From Sphagnum compactum (Eukaryota > Bryophyta > Sphagnopsida > Sphagnales): a stretch of 64,000 nucleotides of DNA. Positions within the stretch are counted from its first letter, which is position 1. Each line of letters opens with the position of its first letter. A model generated the notes under the pieces. The model had not been told where the DNA came from and did no database searches. It was given only the letters and a program-made list of their open reading frames with translations. The position numbers and the translations under genes are program-made. Below, piece after piece: positions 24,100 to 36,392 of this stretch. The DNA lies in assembly GCA_965153455.1 (NCBI GenBank), contig OZ234494.1:23250001-23314000 (forward strand), written 5' to 3'.

Positions 24100-25980
24100 A
24101 ATATGATTTCAAAACTTACTTTTTAATCTAACTTTCTACCCACAAAAAACCTCCCATTATATACTGGGACAACCAAAGTAAAATAAAATTTAGCACAATC
24201 ATCATGTGAGCTCCACGACCATACAAAGTATTTTTCTATCCATTTACAATTTAGTCAACAAATAGTTTGTAAACAATTATTATATGTTGTTTATCTATTG
24301 TTATTGAATCAATTTTGCTAAATCAAGCTTCTAAGTCATCTCCAATTCTCCATATGTTGCCTTCATCTTCATCATCACACCTACCCACCCTAATCACATT
24401 GTTAGCATCCTTCCAACACTCTAAGCACGAACCAACCACCTTGGATCCATTGCCTACCTTGTTTTAGTCCTTTTGACAAATGAAGTGTTCTATTATGCTT
24501 TTTTTCTTTTGTAATGTCAACTTGTCACCATTGCCTTTTACTCCATTGCTTGGTTAAATTCTTGCAAATTGTGCCACTTTTTTTAAAAAAAATTCTTTGA
24601 GATATTGTGAAACAATTAAATTCTAGGACAAATGGGCACTTTCCAATCGTGTATACACTCTCATTATGAGCATGAAAATCAATTTTATTATAATAATATG
24701 CATTTGCATCTATCCTTAGGATGTTTTTTTTTAGCGTTTTGCTTTTACAATGCTCTTGTAAGCTATCGAGTTTTGAAATAAAGAACTCTTCCTTGCCTTT
24801 CACCTTTCCACATATTTTACACTACACTTGGCACATATTTTGCTAATTGCATCAATCTTTAACCCAACTTATGGAAGCCAAGTAGCCCAAGTGTCTAGCA
24901 CATAATGCATAACACTTTCTTAAACTTTTTTCTTTTATTTAATTTATAGGTTAGGGGATGAAATTGGATCTTCTAGCACCGTTGTAAAAGTGTTGTGCTC
25001 AAAAGTGGATGTTTCATGTAAAAGATGAAGTGGTTTAAACTTGAAAATTTTAGGCAATACAAGAGGAGCCATGTGAAAACCCGTTCCTTAAACCTCACAT
25101 ATTGTTTAACACAACACCCTATTGATATGCTTAATGCCCATTTCCTCAAGCCCTAACCACTCAATTGTTCACAAAACATTTTTAATTAGCCAATTGAAAG
25201 ACATATTTAAACTATATATCTTAGACATAAAATTTACATGTTTGTTCAAGTAGCCAAAAAAAAAGAAAGAAAAAAAAAGCAAAATAATAAAAGTTAGATT
25301 GAGAAATTATGAGAAGAAATGCTTTACCTCAACTACATTTAGTACAACTTAAAAAAGACAACAACCTAACTACAAAGTCCAATAAAACAAAGCTCCCACT
25401 CCCCAATATAGTATTAAATATAGTATTAAATATTTAGTATTAAGAAATTAAATATTTAGTATTAAAAAGGGTCATTTTCTTTTGAAGCTAACAAGTTGTG
25501 GGATCAAATTTCCCACAAGAAAATTTGGCAAGAATTGTGCCAAGTTTATAAAACATTACTAGAACAACCAACAAAGTTTGTTGTCCATGGATGGTGCAAG
25601 GCTTATTATAGTCATGAAGGCATTTGCAAGTGTCATAATGTATTATGACAAAATGGTTGGTAATAAAACATTTTTTTATTAAATTATTGGTGAAACTTCC
25701 CACGAAAAGTGAAATAAAAAAATAAAATAAAAAAGATTTTGGAGGTTTTCAATCAATGTTTTTGTTATGTGGTGATTTTTTTCCCACTTGGCAACACAAA
25801 AAAAAGGGGTTGTGAATCTTACAAAGTGTTCTTTTTGAAAATGGCCCACAATCACCATATTAGGAGATTTTTTATTTTTATTTTTGAAATCGCCAAATTT
25901 AGATTGTAGGTTTCGCCACTTAAGCTACATAATTTTTATTAAAAAAAAAAAAAAAACACAAGCAATAAAGCAAGCTACCT
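24100..25980. other. AT-rich spacer without recognisable genes
   Basis: No conserved frame, RNA gene or clear repeat structure was seen, apart from short ATTAAATATTTAGT duplications at about 25410-25465. Confidence 0.6.
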
Positions 25981-25984
25981 CATC

Positions 25985-26300
25985 TAACACATAAAAAAAA
26001 TGGTTTTGTAACGCACTTGCAGGTGTACTTAAAAGCGCAAAGGCCGCACTTGGAATACAAGGGGCCGGTCGAAGGCCTCTCATATGTGTTAAGGTGCCTC
26101 TCGCTCTAGAGCAACAAGGCACTATTATGCACCTTATCAGGTGCCCTCCGAGTATACTAAGACCTTTTGGGGAGTACTTTGTGTGATGATATAGGGCAAA
26201 GGCCTAAGGCCATGGGCTTTGCTAGGATAAGGGCTCATGTGCGGATTAAGGGCCAAGTGAGTGTGGGCGCCATTTTGGTGAAGCATGGGGGTCAAGGGCT
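25985..26300. repeat. GC-richer block, possibly a dispersed repeat
   Basis: The base composition rises abruptly relative to both sides, with repeated AAGGCC/GGCCTAAGG-like words (about 26040-26215). No coding frame is convincing. The edges are estimates. It may be an eroded repeat, or the far upstream region of the NAGK gene. Confidence 0.3.
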
Positions 26301-26859
26301 TTACCAAGCATAAAGACCTACATCGACTTTTATTTTATTTTATTTTATTTTATTTTGTTGGGGGGGTACCTGGGAAATATTTATGGGAAATAAAAGACAA
26401 AAAAAAATTGCTGGGCGTTTTGAAAAATGGAATGGCCACTGAAGTGCATATTCCAATTTTTAAAATGCCCCACAAATTGTGGAAGCAAAAATATTACACC
26501 ATGTGTAATGTGCTCTCCAATTATACTAGAAAACTAGGTGTGAAAAGGGCCATTTTCGGGCTTTTCATGGCGCTCTCTCCCACGCCATTTCCTTTGTTGT
26601 TTCCTTCGTCCCTTTTGTTTCCGGGAAGGAGGTGCGCAGGGGTGAGAGTCCGTTTTTCGTCGCAACTGTAATAACGTGAATCTATCTGGCTTGTAATAAG
26701 CAACAAAAAAAAAGAAGGGAAGAAAACAGCAAGCGGTAGTAGTAGAAGAAGTAGAAGGGCAGTGTCAGTAGTTAACAGCAAGCGATAGTATAGTACTCAT
26801 GTTGGCAACGAAGGAGCGTAGATAATCGTTGCGCGTCTGGTTGTCGGGGACGGTTTCCG

Positions 26860-29800
26860 ATGCCGAGTTCCGCTGATGATGAAGACGCGCAGCAGCAGCA
26901 GCAACAGCAGTCGGGATGCAAGCGGCCGCATGCAAGTAGTGAGCTATGGGAGTTCGAATCGTTGATTGCGGCTGAACCTCCTAAGAGCAAAGTGGTTCTC
27001 GGCGTTGATGGAGGTGGAACGTGTACCGTATGTGTGTGCGTGGCAGCTCCTGTTGTTGTTCCGCGGGATGGCTCTTTACCTCTGCTTTCTCGATGTGTGA
27101 CTGCTTCTTCCAACCAAAATAGCGTCGGTGGTAAGCTTTTTACACACTCTCTGTTGTGTTCTTTTGTCCCTCTGTTGTTGCTGTTTCTCCGTTGTTGTTT
27201 TGTTTCCCCCCCCTTGTGTTGTTGTTTTTTCTTCCTGTCTTGGATTCATCATATATCCTGGAATTGGATTTTATCCCGCCAAAGAGGAGACTTTTTTCCC
27301 ACCTCCTACACATTTCCAAGTGTTGAATTTTGTCTTTTCATTGTTTCCTTCTGTGACATGAATGTTTGGAATCATGTCCAGACTCCAAACATCCCAAGTG
27401 CAAACCATTTTCATTGCCAGTTGAGCTGCAGTAACGACAGCAATATTTGCACATTCTGGTCTATACTTTTCTTTCTCTGAGAGGGAATCATTGTTTATTG
27501 TAGCATACGAGCATCAAGCCAGTGAATGGCCCAAGAGATTGGGTTTGCTAGCCCAAGAGATCAGGACTCATGCTCACCTTGCAAACCAGTTGTGGGTTCA
27601 ATTCACCTCTAGGTCATGCTCCATGTTATATACTATGACCAAGCAACCATGCACTAGGGTTTCACGCAGTACACTGGTCATTGGAAGTGTGAAGCTCTAA
27701 ATGGTGTGAAGAGCTAGCTACTCACTTAGTCATACTTTGCATTTCCCAAACTACCTATGCATCTCCCCCTTCTTTTTGCGGTTGTCGGTTGTAGCATGTG
27801 TGGACTCTTATGTGTCCTCAGCATTCTCTATTTCCCATAGAGTCTCTGTCTCGCTCATTTGGTCATGTGGACTAAAGGGAGTACTATTTGTTGTTGTTGT
27901 TGTTGTTGTTGTAGATGCAGCGGCAAGAAGGGCTATTGAGGAATCAATGGCAGGTGCACTGATGAAGGCTCGCATTCCTCGCTCAGCAGTGCAAGCAGTC
28001 TGCCTTGCACTTGCAGGAGTTGATTCCCCATCAGATGGTGAAGCTTACCTTTCATGGATGAGGTGTAGTTTTCTCCACCCTTTCTCATAATCTTTATGGT
28101 TTTTCCTCTTTTGTTTATCATAAGTCATCACCTGAGTACCAGGCACTATGTTGTGGAAATGACCCATTCAACGATCCCAGGAAAAGCTCAAATGGCCAAG
28201 TTCAACAAGAGGGCACCTGTGTGCAAAACCAACATGGGTAGGTAGGCAGGTAGTAGTGAATTCCTAGGGTTTCAGGACCACTCTCTCTAAGAAACTCAGT
28301 AAAATGGCCTTCTATCTTTAAGAGGAGAGGTACCTTCTCACCAAGGAGATTACTTCGATCAGACCTAGGCGATGGTTTGCCTCTGGTCTATCTCCCTGTT
28401 GAATCAACTCATCAGTGCAAAATTAGAGAGACTGCGTACACATGGGATGTGGTGTGATGCTTGCAGGAAGATTTTCCCCAGTACTGTAGAGATGGCTGTG
28501 CACAATGATGGGGTTGCAGCACTTGCAAGTGGAACAGCTGGGAAGTTGTATGGCTGTGTGCTTATAGCTGGCACAGGCACTATTGCCCTAGGATTTGGGG
28601 AAGATGGGAAGTTTGCAAGGGCATCAGGGGTGGGACCAGGCCTTGGAGATCAGGGCAGGTCAGTTGAAGCATAATTTGCATATTGTTCAGTTACATATAC
28701 ATTGCAGCTTTGTAGATAGATATCTTCAAATGTTGGGGCTTTTGTTTAAGGCAGTTGGGGGTCTTGGTTTTGCAGTGGATTTGCAATTGCATCTCAGGCT
28801 TTGGCAGCAATCATGAGAGCAGATGATGGACGCGGTCCTGCAACATCTCTCACACCAGCAATTCTGAAGACACTTGGTCTTTCATTACCTCAAGATCTGA
28901 TTGGGTATGCCACTCAAGAGACTAGCTCCTGGAATACTCTGGCATATTGAAAAAGCTCATGTTTAGAATCCTTCTCCACTGTTGAATCTCGGTCCAGGCT
29001 CTGGCCAAATTAATTAATCCAGGTAGTGGATGAAAAGGGCCCAAGGCTAAATTCCTTGTCAATAGCAATTCCTAAACCCTGAAATCTTGTCCAACATCGG
29101 TCAGATCTTGCAGTTATCTCCGGAGCTTGGCTTCAGGAGACTGTTGAAAGCACAGAAGCTAGAATGCTAATTCTGTTTCCAACCTCCCTCTTTTGTAACA
29201 GAGATTCTCTTTGTCTCGTGACATTCTGGTGTAGTAGGATAGACTCAACAACCCAAGTACTTGCATGTTGTTACAAGGTCAAATCACACAAGGTGCATGT
29301 TAGGACGAACCATGTGATCAGCCCAGTTAAGGGTGATCAACTTGTGATCCAGAGTCTGGGCACCTAGGCTGTAATCTTCCTGTTAGCCTGGATTGGAGTC
29401 ATCAATGTGTCCACGTCTACTGCCTAACACTAGAAAAGATAATTATTCATTACTGGTTGGAGTACAGGGTTATTATCTTCTTCTTCCAGCTTAGGGTCAG
29501 GGGTTAGGTTTAGTATTATCTGACCCTACATTGGACAGGTGGGTTTATGCAGATGCTGCCTGGGCTCGTGTGGCTTCTTTGTTGCCTGTAGTGAAGGCTT
29601 GTGCACGGGAGGGTGATACAGTAGCCAGAAAGGTCCTGGATGATGCTGTCTATGAGCTGTCTTGCAGCGTGAAGGCAGTTGTGGATCGGTTGAAGCTGAA
29701 CGGCAATGGTATTATGCTCCCTCCCCACTCTTATCTGTGCCTGAACATATGCTGCAGAGTACTGAGTGAGAAATGCACTTGTAAAAGAAGCTTCAGGTTG

Positions 29801-30459
29801 TCGTTAGCTCTTGTTTACTCAGCACTAAGCTCTTTGTCTGTATGGGGTGTGTGGTTGTGCAGATGGAATGAAGACATTCCCCTTGGTACTGGCTGGTGGT
29901 GTGTTGGAGAATGATGATGGATGGGATCTTTGCAAGCCCCTCATGGAGTGTGTAGCAGAAATGTTCCCCAGAGTTCAACCAATTCGCCCCAAGGTGCATT
30001 TTTTTCCTTTTGTCAGATAGCCATTAGAACCACAGCTCAGAGTTTAGCAGGATCTATGCCAAAAACTGGGAATTGCAATGTTGCAATAATGTCTGACTGT
30101 GTGGGATCAGGATATTGCTATGAAGTTCAGGGTTTCTGACTAGTTCTGGGCTTTTGATTTCATAGAAGAGGTGGTGTGAAAGGATTGTGAACATGCATGT
30201 GACTGTCACTGCTGTTTAAACTGCACTTCAGTTTTTAATTTATTTTGTCTGTTCTTTGGCATTGGGTCATCCCTTGATTAATGCCAGTTAGGTTGACATA
30301 AAAGAATTGAGTATGGAGAAAGTTCTCAGGACTCAAGAAGGAAATTGATTTGATATAAGAGATGGTGTTGATGATGGATGGCAGGTGGAGCCTGCAATTG
30401 GGGCAGCCATGCTTGCTTGGACACAATGCCAAACAAGCGTCACAGAGGAGAATTTCTAG
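26860..30459 (+). CDS. NAGK: N-acetyl-D-glucosamine kinase, plant type
   Basis: Seven exons join in frame to 371 residues: 26860-27130, 27915-28062, 28467-28658, 28776-28904, 29539-29708, 29863-29993, 30385-30459. The product belongs to the BadF/BadG/BcrA/BcrD ATPase family and aligns along its length with the Arabidopsis enzyme (about 350 residues). Landmarks are ELWEFESLIA, phosphate loop VVLGVDGGGTCTVCVCV (Asp50), VHNDGVAALASGTAGKLYGC, VLIAGTGTIALGF, FPLVLAGGVLEN and the terminal VEPAIGAAMLAW. The family phosphorylates free GlcNAc to GlcNAc-6-phosphate, feeding salvage into the UDP-GlcNAc pool, presumably in the cytosol. Oddities: a seven-Gln tract at residues 11-17 precedes the conserved start, and GDQG replaces the GDWG of the Arabidopsis protein. 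The ATG at 26860 is the first in frame before the conserved N-terminus. Confidence 0.94.
27500..27715 (+). mobile_element. Possible tRNA-derived SINE in NAGK intron 1
   Basis: TGGCCCAAGAGATTGG (about 27527) resembles a pol III A box and GGGTTCAATTC (about 27596) a B box, about 60 bases apart as in tRNA-derived SINEs. The sequence does not fold into a complete tRNA that I can see. No tail or target duplication was defined, so this is only a candidate. Confidence 0.3.
27890..27914 (+). repeat. GTT repeat forming the intron 1 polypyrimidine region
   Basis: A GTTGTT run leads directly into the TAG acceptor of NAGK exon 2. Confidence 0.8.
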
Positions 30460-31900
30460 TCAAAAGCATGATGATGACTAATCAGATCCTTTTGCAGATT
30501 CCTATTAGTTACGTCAAAATCTTAGAAAAATGTCGTCTGCATTCTTTTACCAACACCCAATGCATATATCAATGGTGGTTGTCTGGTCCCAAATTACAAA
30601 CAGTCTTTTATATATTCATGATGGGATAAACACACTGGACTTTTATGGAGTGCCTTTCCCAAGGCTCTCATCGCCATGCACCCCCCCCCCCCCTCGTAGC
30701 TACTTGAAATAGTAGAAAAATGCCTGAAAGTCCGTGGGTTATATCTTGTCTGGGAGTTCGGCAAGGATTTGCAAGGAATGACAGGATTTTGTCTGTGTTT
30801 CACTTGCTTTCACAAAAGCAAAGGGTACATGAATGGTCAATCCATGCTTTTTAAAGGTGTGTTGTCAAAGCATATACTTGACCACTCCTATTTGTTTAGT
30901 GCAGGTAACAATTCAGTCTCTGTTGTTGAGAGCTATCAATAAAAGGTCATGACCCTAAACCCTTTCCAGGACTAAAAGATTAATTTCGTGTGATTCTGTC
31001 AAGAAAATTGCGCAGGTGGAAATAATTCGCTCTTGATCAATTTCATGGGCGACATGCCACGGAAACTGGTGACGGATGCGCCTTCTTCATATGACACACA
31101 CATGCGCCTGTGAAGACAACCCCTAAGCTGGTCAGGTAAAGGGAACTGCTGTCTGGAGAATATGTGACATGTTAAAGATCCGGATGTGAGTGACTCTTCT
31201 CTAAAAATTTTAAGTCACTGCCCAACACCGTCATCATGCGCGTGCTTGTATTACATCGAGTCCCTCCTACCAAATGCAATCAAGAAGTTTGAAAAGGTAA
31301 TTTCTATGATACTAAGGCCCATTTTAGACAAGGGTCCAGGGTCCAATTTCCTAAGAACCATTTTGGACCAATTTGAAGCAAATTGAATCCTTGAGTTGGA
31401 CTGTATCTTGGTCCTTAGCCTGATTCTTGGTTCTCCAAATCAGGAGCTCTCCTTTTAACACTGTTTTTTGGTCCAAACCAATTGATTATCCCTCCAAAAT
31501 AGGTGCCATGGAGGTTTAGCCTCAATTTGCCACTTTTTGGTCTTGGAGGGTTGACCCTCGCCTAAAGGCCTGGAGACCAATTTAAAAGCTTTCGAGGAAT
31601 AAGATTGCTTGAATTCATTGGTCCCTGGACCTTGGACCCTTGTCCAGAGTTGCCATAAGACATAATTGAATTAGAGGATGCAACTCAAAACTGAGTTCTA
31701 TGGACTGGAAGCAAGTTTACTTGGAGAATTGCAAGTAACTTGATGAGTTATTGTCCATGTTATTGTGTGGTGAAATTGTTCATGATAAATTAAAGTTATT
31801 CACAAACACTGTAAAACCCAGGAGTAGTAGAACCCTGGGTCTCACAAAAACTGAGGATGACAATTGAAATGCAAGATGGGACTGCCCGAAAAGAAAATAA
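30460..31900. other. 3' flank of NAGK and intergenic spacer
   Basis: No second gene is recognisable. A run of Cs lies at about 30680-30692. The paragraph at 31300-31650 contains repeated phrases such as TTGGTCC/GGTCCA but no coding frame. Confidence 0.55.
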
Positions 31901-31939
31901 CACAGGAGCAAACCTAAATTTCCTCTTCAAGGGAGTCCT

Positions 31940-32650
31940 TAAAGGATTACACAACCCCTCCTTAAGGGGTTAGCTAAAGATTTCCTAAGTTAGGGGATAC
32001 TTAAGAGTTACTTAGGAGCCTACATAGCGCAAGAGGGGGTTACATATTCTTACCAAGGGGAGCTATCAAAAGCTTACATAAAAAGCTACAAAAGGCTTAC
32101 CTAGAGAGCTACCAAGGACTACCTAAGGAGACCCCTAGGGGTCTACATAAGTTATGAGATACTTAAGGGCTACTTCGGGAGCTACCTAAGACATACCTAG
32201 AGATTATCTAGGGAGACACCTAAGGGCCTACCTAGGTTATGAGACTACCTAGGATATGGTTCTACATAGAACTTACCTAGGGGCTACCTAGGGAGACACA
32301 TAGGGGCCTACATAAGTTATGAGATACCTAAGGACTACATAGGGCTTACTTAAGGGACTATCTAGGGAGACAACTAGGTGTTTGCCTAAGTTATGGACTA
32401 CCAAAAGGCTACTTAGGAGGCAATATAGAACCTACTTGTGGGATTAGTTGGAGATTTTTTAGGTTAGGGGATACCTACGGGTGCTTTAAATGACTACCTA
32501 GGGCTCACTCATAGGGCAAGAGGGGGGCTACATGGGGGGACTACCTATGGAGATACCTAGGGGCCTACTTAGGTGATGGGATAGCTAAGGGCTATTTAAA
32601 GGCTACACCATGGGAGGTAGAGAGGTTCTAACCTAAGTAACCCCTTACCT
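31940..32650. repeat. Degenerate tandem repeat rich in CCTAGG
   Basis: Words such as CTACCTAGGG, GAGACACCTAGGGG and CTACCTAAG recur for about 700 bp in an irregular short-period array. The core CCTAGG is self-complementary. The array lies just beyond the 3' end of the PhzF-like gene and has no coding potential. Confidence 0.75.
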
Positions 32651-32895
32651 AGGTAGTCCCCTAATCTATGTGACCATAACTTAGGTGAACCATAGTCTAG
32701 TTAAAAAGGATCGCATTTGAGAGTACATCCTTAGTTTTGAGGAGTGATCCTCACTTTGGTGGACCTTGGTGGAAAGGGAGGATAAGTGAGTATAGTGAGG
32801 ACAAAGTCAGGCCCAAAGTAAGGATTAATTTAAGGATAACAACATGTGAGGACGCGAGAAGAGGTTTTGAACTTGGGGTTGGCGTAACTTATATG

Positions 32896-34574
32896 TCATC
32901 CTTTGGCCGCGGGAAGTGCTCCTGCCATGACTACAACTGCATGGGCTTGGAGGTAGACTCGTCCTACATCCTTGTCTACCCGAACAAGCATTTTACCTCC
33001 TCGCTCCGATGCCTGTCATTACAATAGTCAGTCATTGGATTTGAATTGTACTTGTGACCTTCTATTGCTCATGCCACTACTGTATAATTCGAGTATTGGG
33101 TTTGCCAGAAAATGCAACTCTGTTGTACCTAGCAAGCCATCGGTGCCCAAATACTAAATTCAAAGGTGCATGCACATTGGTGGTGTGGACACTAGGGGAA
33201 ATAAGTACTCACTTGGAACGCTTTCAATTCATTCTTGCCAAGTTTTGTGGCCCAGTATTCACCAATTGTGCAATGAGCACTTCCTGTAGCTGAATCCTGA
33301 AGACCCAATACACCCATGATCGTTTTGTTATGCATTCAGAATTGATAAATATGTCATCATGCCATTTGGAAGCATGAAAAGAAAAGCATGTCAAGAATGG
33401 CATAAGGAGAAGAAATCCTGGTTCTTAGAACAAAGACAATACTGTATTGATTTTGATCCACACAAATAAAGCAATAAATCATACCTCAGGGATACCCATC
33501 TTAGGACAGAAAACACGTGAGATGACATCATGCTCACTATGCTCGGATGCACGTGCAGTTGCAAAAATAGAACCACGCCCATGAAAGTCAAGCATTTTGT
33601 GAAATTGTGGCTTCAAATTTTCCACATCTTCACTCGATGGTAACTCAACCTTTCACATTACAACATGCCAACAGACAAATAAGCCCATTAGATGGAGGTT
33701 TAGAGAAGGTGTAGAGGAAAAATTAGGAGTTAGGGTTTAGGGGGTTTACAAGGTAATCTCCCAAGGCAGTTTCACCAACCCAGTTCAGTGTAGCTCCATC
33801 CAAAGCTGCACTAAGAAGAGCACTGTTATTGCAGGGAATAGCAGGTACAAGAGGGAAGTCAAGCTCCACAACACCCTTGCCATTCAGGCGCTTCTTGTCA
33901 AGCACCTTCCAAGTCTTCTGCATTGATGATGACAACTCGTCCTCACATTCCTTATAGCCAGAAACCTTTGATGCTATCAAAACTCCAGCTCTTGTGTGGA
34001 ATTGGACAGTGTCCCCTGTAACGATCCCTGATGTGAATAGGAGATGTGCAGATGCCAATGTCGCATGCCCACAAAAATCAACCTGCCAAAATATCCACTC
34101 ATCAATCATTTGGTCTTTTCTCCCATGAATGCAACATCTTCTCACTCATACATGTACCTAAACCCTATCCTTTGACTCAGAAGTTTTGGCAAGCATTTGG
34201 TGGAGGATTTGGAGAAGCACTTGGCAAAGAATTTGGCACCAAGCCATTCAAGCACATCAGTCTACTGCAAGGAAAAGATTTAGTACAAGTACCTCTGCTT
34301 TGGAGGTGAACCAGCGAAGATCATACTGTTCAGACTCTGCGTTGGCATGCTGATGGACCAAGAAGGCGGTCATGGGTTGATTGAATTCCCGAGCAACCTG
34401 TTGCAGCCACTTATCATCTTTCTCATGAGGTAAATAGCAGACTGCAGCAGGATTGCCACCAGATGCATGATCTGTGAATGCATTTATCTGTGAATCACCC
34501 CAGGCAATCCCCATCACACAGAACATCAGCATCAAGAAGGCGACTCTTTTTATTTTATCATATTTCTTCAACAT
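32896..34574 (-). CDS. PhzF-family isomerase-like protein, secreted variant
   Basis: Five minus-strand exons join in frame to 326 residues: 34574-34293, 34082-33750, 33649-33485, 33296-33213, 33012-32896. Family marks are INAFTDHASGGNPAAVC (30-46), WFTSKAEVDFCGHATLASAH (the L-R-W-F to CGHAT signature across the first junction), FCPKMGIPEDSATGSAHC and GRVYLQAHAVVVMAGAL. Normal length is about 300. PhzF proteins are two-fold diaminopimelate-epimerase-like folds; the bacterial PhzF isomerises an intermediate of phenazine synthesis, and plant members mostly lack a known substrate. Two oddities: residues 1-26 look like a signal peptide (hydrophobic AFLMLMFCVMGIAW), unlike the usual cytosolic form. 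The motif normally NLSETAF reads NQPMTAF, so the expected catalytic Glu is Met68 (codon 34373-34371), and DPVTGSAHC reads DSATGSAHC. It may be inactive or have a new role. Confidence 0.88.
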
Positions 34575-34890
34575 CTATAGCACAAGAAGTACTATCTGAC
34601 TGCTGGATCATCAAAGTGGCCATGAAGAAATTGTATGTTCTTTGATTCTCTCCAGTTGATGAAGCTCAAGAACTATGAACCTAATTCTCTCACTGTTGAT
34701 GATGATGCTCAAGAATTTGCAACCCTGACATATTCTTCTTGCTGTTTGAGAACACTCTGATTTTGTCTTTGCAGTTTGTCAAGATCAACAGCTCTTGGTA
34801 TGCACCTACATTATCTCTTATCAAATTCGGTTTTGGCAAAAATTCCCTCTGCAACTTTTTTTTTCTAGAGCTATGACATGACAAAGAATC

Positions 34891-34931
<41 letters not shown>

Positions 34932-35100
34932 AAGGAAGTAGTACAAAAGCATATGTGATGTCGGTGTCTTCGAAATCCATACTCTTCTTCTGCTCCTTCT
35001 TCTCTTCCTTTCTCGTTCCCTCCAATCTTTCCCCTCCACAAAAGCAAGAGCGAATTGATCAAGTTTGATCAGAAAACAACGTCCTCAAACCGCAAAAGCA
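34575..35100 (-). promoter_or_regulatory. Presumed 5' leader of the PhzF-like gene
   Basis: On the minus strand this region carries a CT run (GA on +, about 34894-34928), as is common in plant leaders, with no conserved coding frame. The transcription start is unknown. Confidence 0.4.
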
Positions 35101-35394
35101 ACCTCGGGAAGGAAGGAAGCAAGCAAGCAGCACAATCTACAAAATTCACAATCTATCTACAAAACCACAGAGCAAGCTCTGAAATAAGGAAGCGCAATGG
35201 ATAATCCGCGCGCTTGTCAAAGGTCACAAGACCAAAAGAAAGCCCACAAGTAGAATCGCAAACTACTTGAGCAGCAAGATTCAAAAGCCCGTGCAGCTTG
35301 AGCGTGCGAGATCCAAGAAGCAACCAAGAGAAAGAAGAAGCAGAAGAAGAAGAAGAAGAAGCTATGAAGGAAAGGACGTCGTCAAGGACGACTT

Positions 35395-35606
35395 AACTCA
35401 TCCGAGGCGTCAGCAAAAACGTCGTCATGTGCAGCACTACTGAGCTTTCTTTCATATTCTTCTAGATTTGTGTGTGGTGGTGGTGGTGGTCCTCGTCCTC
35501 GTCCTCCATCATCTGGCATTCTGTTTGACTTCATTTCTCGCTTCAATCTTTGCAATAGTAATAATATCGTCATGCAGCTTGTCGAATGGCGATGGCTGCT
35601 GACTTG
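35395..35606 (-). CDS. Small open frame of unknown nature
   Basis: The minus frame is open from about 35780. Its first ATG-led part begins MTILLLLQRLKREMKSNRMP and ends near ASDELSRP after a Gly/Arg run and five Pro. It has charged composition but no family resemblance. It might be the first exon of an unassigned gene, or a chance frame in a GC-richer promoter-like region. Confidence 0.2.
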
Positions 35607-36355
35607 TTTCCAAGTCTGCGAAAGCCTCCAAGTCTCCAAGTCGCTATCTTTCTCGAGCTTTTCTCGAGTCTCTGCTTGTAGTATCGGCTTCTTGGTTTTG
35701 GGCGTAGACTGGAGACCACGGCGCAAATCGCCGGCGTACGTACGTCCGCTGCACCGGCGAAGCTTAAGAACGACAGACACACACTTTTAATTAAATTCTT
35801 AAATGAAAATTCTTCAACTTCAATTTAACTTCTAATTTACTGCTAATTAATTAATGCTGAGGATCCCACCCAATGCACCTACTTGAGAAATTTGAGAAAA
35901 AAAAAAAAAAACTACTTCAAAAAAATAGGGAGAAGGTTTGCTATAACAACTGCTACGAAGGAGAGGAGAGACAATAGATTGGTTGTTGCAACAATTGCTG
36001 CAGAGGAGAGGAGAGGAGAGAGTTTGTTGCATCAACTATTGTAGAGGAGAGGAACATGAATAAATAGCTGAGCTCAAGGTGTGGAACTTGGAGACAGCTT
36101 GACTAGTAACGTTGACACATGGCTTCAAGATGTGGAGCTCGATGAAAGGAGATGCTGCAGGAGCACTGTCGAGCTCCTTAAGCTGGGAGAAAGGACGATT
36201 GTCAACGTCTAGGTTGAAAGAAAGGCAACAACATGCATCTATTGAAAGAAAGGGAAGGTCGATCGAAACAGGGTTGAACTCCAGGCAACATTAGGATTCC
36301 TTGTAATGATGATGAAGACGACATTACCACTTCGCAAAGAGAAACCTTGGCAATT

Positions 36356-36392
<37 letters not shown>

